Shown piece after piece: positions 56,769 to 64,000 of a stretch of DNA of 64,000 bases. The translations under genes and the position numbers were made by a program. Below the pieces are notes generated by a model. The model was not told where the DNA came from and made no database searches. It saw only the letters and a list, made by a program, of their open reading frames with translations. Source of the DNA: Wurfbainia villosa (taxonomy: Eukaryota; Streptophyta; Magnoliopsida; Zingiberales; Zingiberaceae); assembly GCA_025175895.1 (NCBI GenBank), contig CM046000.1, positions 34,136,720 through 34,200,719 of the forward strand, given 5' to 3'. The stretch's first letter is position 1. The number at the start of each line of letters is the position of its first letter.

Positions 56769-58670
56769 TGTTGGGATGTATACTGAAAAGTCTATCTTCT
56801 ATATGAACATCTTTATTTTGAAATAAGAATCACATGATCATTGTTTGCATTTTTATGGTTATGCAATATTGTCTAATACATTACATTGTAGATAACATGG
56901 TGTGTGGTGTCACACGGGAGATCATGTTATCGGCTCCTTGTGAAGTATAAAGTAAAGGCTCACAACCGAGATGACTTTGGACAAACCATCGGAATGGTTG
57001 TAGTGTGATTTGTTATTGGTTTGTCTTGACCATAGAATCACACTAGTGCACATTGTGTGTATTGAGTAGGACCGACTTAGAGGTGATTCGATTTATTGCT
57101 GACTACATAATTGAATCAGACCTCAGATATTATATTGTACATACTATTAATTCCGATATAATAACGGGCACATATACTTAGTATTCATCTCTTTGATTTA
57201 CCAATGGGTAAGATTTATAGATTAAATCGATAGGCTCGGTAAGTTGGGAGATGATATTATTTATATGGTGTGGCGTTGATTATAGGAGGAAACCGTGTCC
57301 TATATATTAGGATGATGATGTCCCCTTGAGAAGCTCATAAGGTTCATCATGTAAACCCTGCAGGTGGACTTGGTCCGACATGATGAAAAGGTTGAGTGGT
57401 ACTACTCATGGAGTTAGATGTTGATTAATTAATGGTTAGTAAATTAATTAATCGAAGGACATTCGAGATCTTAAACACGGGGAGAAAATGTACATATAAT
57501 ATATGGAGCCCATATTATCTTATGGGGGTTGGTGAGGTAGATCAATGATAATCCTTTAGTGGATTGGATTATCATTAATGGATCAGACTTTATGTGGGCT
57601 TGATCCATGGGTGGCCAAGATCCAACTCCTCCTCATGGTCCCTAATGTAGCTTATTAAAACCTCATGAATCTTTAGATCCAATGGATAGAAACAAATCTT
57701 TAGATCCAAAGGTAAAGATTAAATCTCTAGATCCGACAGTTGAGATTAAATCTCTAGATCCGACGGTTGAGATTAAATCCCTAGAACCAATGGTGGAGAT
57801 TAAAAGGAGGCTTATCCCTAAATCTATAAAAGGAGAACAAGGCGTTGGCATGGAGAATTATTGAAGAGAAGCTAGGGTATTTGGAGGTTGGCGGCAAGAG
57901 CTTGGAGCTAGGATTTGGGCTTGGCGGCACCTAATAATGAAAGTTTTTCCTTGCCTTCTTCTTCTTCCTTAAGTTGCCGGCGCCCATTGAAGCCTTTCCA
58001 GCTCTTGGCCGGTGTCCAAAGTAGGTCCTCTCCTTCTCCTTGGCCGGTGGAACAAAGGCTTAGGGTCCTCCCTTGAAGCTTTTGGTCGGCAACCATTAAT
58101 CTCCTCTTCCTTCTTGGCCGGAGGCAAGCTCCATCCTTGGAGGTTGTTGGTTGGTTGAAAGAAGGAAAAGAGCCTTGTTTCTATTCTTTCTCTTGCTCGG
58201 AACGAGCAAGGAAGGAAGATTGGTGATCTAAGAGCTTCAACTTTTGGTAGATCGTCGCCCACACGACGTCCTAAAGGAGGAAGGTCATACATTAGAAGAT
58301 CGAGAGGTATATCGATTCTCTATTCTCTTTTGTAAGATGTTTGTTTTTTTTTTCAATTATGAGCATGATATAATCTGTTTGTGGCTAAATAATACTTGGA
58401 TCTCGAACATAAACATGAAAGCCGGCGATCCGGACATCGTCTATTCCGCGGTTACTCATAGGATAGAGGTTGGTCGCTTGAACAACAAGTTTGTTCAAGT
58501 GACCTCTCTAAACGAATAGCACGACGATGACTTGGTTATTTGAGCAATCCCTTTTGTCTAGGATTAAATTTTTTTAATCCGGGGACATCGATGGGATCGC
58601 CATGAACAAACAACCGAGGTAAAGTGGGAAGCAAAGTTTCCCCTCACGGATCAATGAAACCAACCCTTCA
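56769..58670 (+). repeat. Copia Y 3' LTR
   Basis: It follows the purine tract AGTATAAGTGGGAGAT and runs from TGTTGGGATGTATACTG to CAACCCTTCA, 1902 bp. It has the 27-bp tandem at about 57690-57800, one unit different from the 5' LTR, and TATAAAAG at 57825-57832. By eye it differs from the 5' LTR by scattered single bases only. Confidence 0.93.
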
Positions 58671-59269
58671 TCCTAACCCTAGGATATGCTTTAGGAAGCA
58701 TTATAAAGGGTGAAAATCCATTGGATATAGATTAGGAGAGTTGTTAGGGTGATGTATAAAATTTAAGGATGGGAAAGTTCTATGTTGAACTTTGAACCTT
58801 ATTTTTGATGGTTTAGAGTTCCTATTGTCTTAGGGACTTCCCAAGGACATTGTTCGTCCAATGGTCAAGGGGGAGCAAGCCTTTAGGGGGAGGTATCCAT
58901 CATGGGATGATGGATGTTATTTTTTCCTCATGAGGGGGAGAAATGGGAATTTTGATATGCCCAATTTAGAAATTGGGAGAGTTTGTAGGATTACCTCTCT
59001 TGAGTGATATGAGACTTATTACTAGGAAGATTGTAGGCATCCTAGATATTTTTAAACCAAGGGGGAGATTGTAAGATCTCATTGAGACATGAGACATTGA
59101 CCTCCTTGGAGAGTACCTTTTTGATGTTAATCAAAAAGGGAGAGAATGTTTGGGAGAATTATTGGGAGAATTTATGGTATTACCAATTTGGGATAATTGG
59201 TAAGAAGATTTGAGTTTGTGTTCTAACTCAAAGGTATGTGGTTTTGTCAAACATCAAAAAGGGGGAGAT
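58671..59269 (+). other. TR-GAG3 non-coding region, second part, with polypurine tract
   Basis: It resumes with TCCTAACCCTAGGATATG, so the join with 43628 restores the family sequence. It holds a decayed internal LTR-start mimic (58851), AGATTGTAAGATCTCATTG (59068) and the tract AAAAAGGGGGAGA before 59270. No gene is seen. Confidence 0.88.
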
Positions 59270-60749
59270 TGTTGGTGCAATCATCCCAGGTCACGATTGA
59301 CCGGACTCGAGTTTGACTCGAGCGATGTTTTGGTGTTTGACATGGAGGTTTGACATTGATGTCTGATAATGTTTTGGGGAGTTTGTTGGTGCAATCGACC
59401 CGGGTCATGATTGACCGGACTCGAGTTTGACTCGAGGGGGATTTTGATTATTGACTAGGGTTGACCATGTCATGGAAAGTCCAAGTCTTGAGTACTTGGC
59501 ATGTAAAGTCCAAGCATGGGTCTTGGCATGGAAAGTTCAACATGAGTTGGCAAGGGAAAGTCCAAGCTTGAGTCTTGACATTTTAGAAGTCCAAGGGTTT
59601 TGATATTGGCGGTGTAAAGTCCAAGCGAGAGTCTTGCCAGCATAAGTCCAATGGTTGGTGGCGTAAAGTCCAAGCGGAGTCTTGGCAGCATAAGTCTAAT
59701 GTACCTTGGCGATGTAGACACCGTTAGCATGACATAGCCAATGGAAGCATCTGAAGGCTAGCGTATGGTTGAACAAGTCATGGATGACTTGGAGGGATCC
59801 AATAGGCACGAGGCCGACGGAGGTGGCTAGAAGGCTTAGGTCTAGACTACGGGTGATCTTGCAAGTATGGGGGCACCATACTTGGGTTAAAATCTCATGT
59901 TTGAGGTGTACCAGTCGACTGGTATCATGTGGCAGTCGACTGGTGTGAGTCAACTAGGGTTTGACTGTGGGAAGTGCCCTAGCAGTTGACTGCTGACTCG
60001 AGCAGTCGACTGATCTGGTGATCAGTCAACTGGTGCTCAGGATTTCAGGCACAGAAGGTTCTCCAGTCGAGTGATCGACACTACCTCTTGACTAATTGAG
60101 CCATCAGTCGACTGATGGGTATGGTCAGTCGACTGATGGTGTATTCGTTGGATTTTTCTAGTGTGGATGTAGTCGTTGTCTCACGACAACAGTGACATCA
60201 GTCGACTGATGGTCCCGTGCTATCGACTTATTGGTGAAAATCTAGACCGATTGCAGGTTATAAAAGCAGCTTGGAAGAGGGATTTTGGCAGCGATTTTCT
60301 TGGGCGATTTGGAGCGATTTGCTGTTGCAAATCAGGGTCATAAAGGCTAGTCCAAGGCAATCAACAAGCAAGCATTCCAAAGCAATAGTTGTAAAGTTTT
60401 CTTTATATTGTTTTGTATTTTTATCTTGTATTTTCTTGTTTACTTTGTATTACTTGTTGTAATTCATTGTACGAGGTTTCTCCACCTCCGACTTATTGTC
60501 GAGAAGGAGTTTATTGGATTAGTAGTGCGTGTTTGCATTGCTAGGGCTTTTAGAGCCCGATCCATGGAGTATGAACCATTCGGTTCCGAACAATGTTATA
60601 TTCTTGTGTTTGTGATTGTGTATCATGTTATTATTTTTATTATTATTCCGCTGCGCACTAACATGATTTGTAGACGCGATTGCGAATGAAATCCATCAAG
60701 CATCGACGATGTTATTCACCCCCCTCTAGCGGTCACAACGGTCCCAACA
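59270..60749 (+). repeat. TR-GAG3 3' LTR
   Basis: It runs from TGTTGGTGCAATCATCCC to GGTCCCAACA, 1480 bp. It has a hairpin array (59470-59710), many clean GTCGAC palindromes (60103-60116, 60197-60210 and others) and a TATA box at 60259-60266. The GTCGAC motifs here stand where the 5' LTR has CGATCG-like strings. Confidence 0.92.
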
Positions 60750-61498
60750 TATTCCCCTAAATTGTGGCAATCCATCAGGAACCTTATCAGAGAATACATC
60801 TTCAAATTCCCATAAAAGAGATTTAACAATACTAGGCCAAATAGGGTTAAGATTGTTAGTATTGAAATAGGCCTCCTTATACAAAAGTAAAATCTTTGGC
60901 GGTTGAGAACATAAAGCTCCCTTAACCTTCATTTTTTTTTGTATAAAAACTCCCTTTTTTTCTTCTCTTGCTCTTAAAAGTTTTCTTTTTCTCATTCTTT
61001 TTTCCACTTCTCTCGTCATTGTTTTTTTTTCTTTTTTTCACACCTTTCTTTTCTGCTTGTTTTTATTTTGTCATTATCTTTTTCATTTTCATTCTTTTTT
61101 TCTCACAGTCATTTTTTTTCACTCCCATTTTTTATCTTCAATTAATCTTCATATACTTGCTTTATAGTTAATGGTACAAGAGTGACTTGTTTACTATGCA
61201 TCATTAAAGAATACTTATTTTTGTACCTATCATGCATAACCCTCCTATCAATTTTCCATGACCTACATAAAAGTAAATGAATTTCATGCATTGACACTAA
61301 ATCACAAAGCACCTCATCATGATACCTACCAATGGAAAATAAAACCAACACTTGCTTATTGACCTTCACTTCCCCACACTAATTCAACCATTGCAATTTA
61401 TATGGTCTAGGATATTTTGTGGCAAGCTTAATTTCTCAACTAAGACAGTGCTAGCTACATTAGTGCAACTACCCCCATCTATAACTATACTGCATATC
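60750..61498 (-). pseudogene. Gypsy protease to RT N-terminus (copy A)
   Basis: On the minus strand: protease with SIVIDGGSCTNVAST (about 61490-61450; the Asp-Gly-Gly form usual in this gypsy lineage), EKLSL, VKVNKQVLVLFSIGRYHDEVLCD, KYSLMMHSKQVTLVPL; then a Lys/Arg-rich linker seen as T-rich DNA at 60950-61135; then LLWEFEDVFSDKVPDGLPQFRGI, the lead into RT. TR-GAG3 cuts it at 60754; the RT continues at 39129. Frame breaks are present. The right edge meets a TG...CA segment at 61499. Confidence 0.85.
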
Positions 61499-63118
61499 TG
61501 TTGGAATGTCGTGACATCCACATGCTATGTTGTACATAGTTCGGATACCATAGTTGATGCGTGCAAATCTAACATTTGTGTGTTGTGTTTATAAACTCCT
61601 ATGTGTAGTGAAAATTAAATTTTATTTATGATTTAACACTTAAATAAAAGGAGTGTTCATATGGATTTTAAAACAAACATAAGCATGATCTTTTAATCTA
61701 AGCATGCAATACTATCTAACCCTTTAAGCAAGATCTTAAATGGCAAAGATAAACTATCATGTGATTGCACATCTAATGTCAATCTAATCATTTTATTTAG
61801 AAATGCTAAACTATCTATAACTAACATGCTAGATCATTTAAGCACAATCTAAATAAAATAATTATCACATGTATCAATATACATATTTAAAGCATAACAC
61901 AAGTAAAGACTTATACCTTCCAAACAACCTTTGGTTGGGGATATCTAGAACTTGTGCTTCCTCCATCTAATCTGGTCAACAATTGGAAACCCTTTTCCAA
62001 TGCTTGATCGTACTAGAGATCAAGTGTCATTTATCGTCGAGACGATCAAGGTGTATTCCTCAAAGATGAGGGATGTGATGCCAAACTCCCCTTCACAAGG
62101 GGTTGTCCAAAGATCCCTCAACAAGGTGATGCACCTACAACCAATTACAAGGCGATGGGCGGCAACAGTCACTTCTCCAATATGAGAAATGTTAACAAGA
62201 AGAACCCTTCTTGATGGAAGCTAGGAAGAAGATCTATCTTCTTCAAAATTCGACCATCAAAGAAGAGGAAGAGTAATTGTGAAGAAGACTTCTCTCAAAA
62301 CCTCTCTTCTTGCTCCTTTATAGGAACCTTGAAAGAAGTAACTCCCATCTTGGCCAACCAAATTAAGGATAATAAAGGAAAGGTGGCTACCCATAACTCC
62401 TAAGGAGAGGAAGAGACTTGGAAGACAAACCAAAGTTGTCTTTTCATCTTCACATTCCACAATCTTCCAAGCCTTTTGCCCTCATCATGATGAGCTTGTC
62501 ATGGGCTTATGGGATATAGGCCCATTATCTTTATTTCATCTTGGGATATTAGATTTTAAAACTTTTCTAGAACCCAATAATGAAGTCCATTAATGATTCA
62601 ATTATCGTTACCATGGTAAGCACATTTTCTCACTAAAAATTCGATTTGTAGACCATGTGTGGAACATTTCCACTCTTCTTGTTTCCATTCGTTCATAAAC
62701 TCTTTTATGAATCATAACTTTTGATCATATCAAACTATATTTATCAATACACCATTTGATCATATCAAACTTCATTCGTCAAATTCAACTCTTTGAATTT
62801 GACTTTCTTAATGGGAAATAGGAAAACCAATACTTGTGTGACCCTCAATGGTTCAGGGATACAGATAGTCGTAGGTTCACAACTCTTTGTGATTTAGGAC
62901 TATACTTGTCCTTTATTCAATAATACCATACCCTTAACAAGCCTATCCTATGATCAACCTTTTGATTATAGGACGTCAGAACTGATTCTGATTAGCACCC
63001 AACGAATCATAGTAAGAGCATCTAGCAACACCGCTCCATGACTTTCTATGTATCAATGAATAGTGCCTGTAAGAACCAGTCGATTATGGTTAATATATAG
63101 TCCAGTCCCTTCAACTCA
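61499..63118. repeat. Putative LTR of another copia-like element (possibly solo)
   Basis: A 1620-bp block without coding support, starting TGTTGGAATG exactly where the gypsy protease match stops and ending CTTCAACTCA. Such ends, the length and a Ser/Arg-poor, pyrimidine-rich segment near 62220-62330 suggest an LTR, perhaps on the minus strand. No target-site duplication could be shown because the right flank is another LTR piece. Confidence 0.4.
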
Positions 63119-63119
63119 T

Positions 63120-63363
63120 TGTTGGGGACCTTTGGATGTGCTAGAGAGGCGGAAGGGTGTGTGTGTGTGGGGGGGGGGATAGCATTCGTTGATTTGCTAG
63201 ATTGTATTCGTTGTCATGCTCGTCTACAATTGTTAGTGTGCAGCGGAATATACAAAAATAACACAAAAAAATAAAAGACAATAAGTAGACACAATACACA
63301 TGAGATTTTGCATGGTTTGGAACCTACAGTTCCTACTTCACAGTCGAACTTTAGTGTCTACAA
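63120..63363 (-). repeat. Truncated LTR end of copia X / TR-GAG type (minus strand)
   Basis: It begins TGTTGGGGACC...GTGCTAGAGAGG, like the complement of the X and TR-GAG LTR ends, followed by words seen there (GCAGCGGAATA, and a decayed GGTTCGGAACC box). It holds a (GT)n-(G)n run at 63157-63178. The rest of the LTR is missing; the next LTR starts at 63364. Confidence 0.6.
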
Positions 63364-63531
63364 TGTTGGTGCAATTGACCCATGTCACGATTGACCAGAC
63401 TCAAGATTGACTCGAGTAGTATTTTGATGTTTGACAAAATGATTGACAATGTGATTGTCATGGGAAGTCCAAGAATGGTCTTGGCAATGGTAAAGTCCAA
63501 GTCATGTATACTTGGAAAGGAAAGTCCAAGT
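63364..63531 (+). repeat. TR-GAG LTR start, interrupted
   Basis: It begins TGTTGGTGCAATTGACCC and carries the GACTCGAG-type box and the first hairpin units (63460-63530). A second LTR start appears in mid-array at 63532. The break could be an insertion or a recombination join. Confidence 0.7.
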
Positions 63532-64000
63532 TGTTGGTGTAATCGGCCTAGGTCACGATTGACCAGACTCGAGTTTGACTCAAGTAGTGGTTTGATCTTA
63601 GTGTTTTTATATTTGACATTGATGTTTAACAAATGAGTTGACCATTGTTTTTCAATGGGTTGACTATATGGTTGACATGGGGTTGACCATATGATGGAGA
63701 TGTCCAAGTGAGACACTTGGCAATAGAAAGTCCAAGTCATGTGTACTTGGCATGGAAAGTCCAAGTCTTGGGTACTGGGCATGGAAAGTCCAAGCATGGG
63801 TCTTGGCAAGGGAAAGTCCAAGCTTGAGTCTTGGTAATTGGAAAGCCCAACAAGGGTTGGCATGGAAAGTCCAAGCATGAGTCTTGGCAAGGGAAAGTCC
63901 AAGCTTGAGTCTTGGAAAATGGAAAGTCCAACGTGGGTTGGCAAGGGAAGTCCAAGGGTTGATATTGGTCTAGCAAGTATGAGGGCATCATACTTGGGGT
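63532..64000 (+). repeat. TR-GAG LTR, runs off the window
   Basis: It begins TGTTGGTGTAATCGGCC, then the GACTCGAG-type box, a hairpin array (63700-63960) and 'ctagcaagtatgagggcatcatacttgg', the word that follows the array in the other TR-GAG LTRs. The remainder lies past the window edge, so solo LTR and full element cannot be told apart. Confidence 0.75.

Larger units (their letters stand above)
43634..58670 (+). mobile_element. Copia family Y, full-length copy nested in TR-GAG3 and split by TR-GAG2
   Basis: LTRs (43634-44806 plus 51026-51750, and 56769-58670), primer site at 51753, gag, protease, integrase, RT, RNase H and a polypurine tract at about 56755-56768. The target-site duplication is TCCTA (43629-43633 and 58671-58675). 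Without TR-GAG2 it is about 8.8 kb. LTR lengths (1898 and 1902 bp) and sequence are nearly equal, so it is fairly recent, yet its frames carry many stops and indels. It is related to family Z (SIYGLKQASRS, SPVAMLKSIRILL) and distinct from X. Confidence 0.93.
39135..60749 (+). mobile_element. TR-GAG3, gag-only LTR element carrying nested copia Y and TR-GAG2
   Basis: LTRs 39135-40590 and 59270-60749, primer site, degenerate gag, and a non-coding region split at 43633/58671 by copia Y. The target-site duplication is TATTC (39130-39134 and 60750-60754). Without insertions it is about 6.6 kb. It interrupts the gypsy RT. It is the outer shell of a four-level nest: gypsy, TR-GAG3, copia Y, TR-GAG2. 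Confidence 0.93.

Noticed and set aside
60957..61135. Long T-rich tract as a simple repeat or promoter element
   Set aside because: It is the Lys/Arg-rich linker between gypsy protease and RT seen on the opposite strand.
1..64000. Host protein-coding genes
   Set aside because: Every frame with recognisable protein similarity belongs to gag or pol of an LTR retrotransposon; no exon-like segments of cellular genes were seen.

Overview
The window is repeat-dense nuclear DNA of a flowering plant, probably a monocot; the species cannot be fixed from sequence alone. I see no host protein gene, rRNA, convincing tRNA or CRISPR array. Almost everything is LTR retrotransposon sequence: three Ty1/copia families (called X, Y and Z here), one Ty3/gypsy family, and at least five copies of a gag-only, non-autonomous LTR element of the type known as TR-GAG (terminal-repeat retrotransposon with a GAG domain).

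Layout. 1-1798: 3' part of a TR-GAG copy (TR-GAG5), cut by 1799-5056, the 3' half of a copia Z copy on the minus strand. 5057-8239: second Z copy on the plus strand, joined head-to-head to the first. 8240-15044: 5'-truncated copia X copy (SIRE-like) with its 3' LTR. 15045-21192: TR-GAG4 on the minus strand, with a truncated 3' LTR. 21193-22729: unassigned AT-rich DNA holding a 173-bp hAT-like MITE. 22730-61498: a rearranged minus-strand gypsy scaffold split by two large insertions. The first is TR-GAG1 (22866-38117, TSD ACTAC), which carries an antisense copia X copy (28760-37264, TSD GGGGA) in its 3' LTR. The second is TR-GAG3 (39135-60749, TSD TATTC), which carries copia Y (43634-58670, TSD TCCTA), whose 5' LTR in turn carries TR-GAG2 (44807-51020, TSD AGTTT). 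61499-64000: a putative LTR of another element, then three stacked LTR pieces.

How the parts relate. TR-GAG and copia X share the LTR start (TGTTGGTGCAA), an LTR end near CCCTCTAGC, the initiator-tRNA-Met primer site TGGTATCAGAGC, the polypurine tract, arrays of CCAAG...CTTGG hairpins, a GTCGAC-centred palindrome, an internal copy of the LTR start in the 3' non-coding region, and homologous gag proteins. The TR-GAG reading frame ends where both X copies carry an in-frame TAG between gag and protease. The simplest reading is that TR-GAG is a SIRE-like element that lost pol and kept gag, with X-like elements supplying enzymes in trans. Two TR-GAG gag frames (558 and 527 codons) are uninterrupted while every pol here is broken.

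Relative age from nesting: gypsy scaffold, then TR-GAG1 and TR-GAG3, then copia X into TR-GAG1 and copia Y into TR-GAG3, then TR-GAG2 into Y. TR-GAG therefore moved in at least two rounds.
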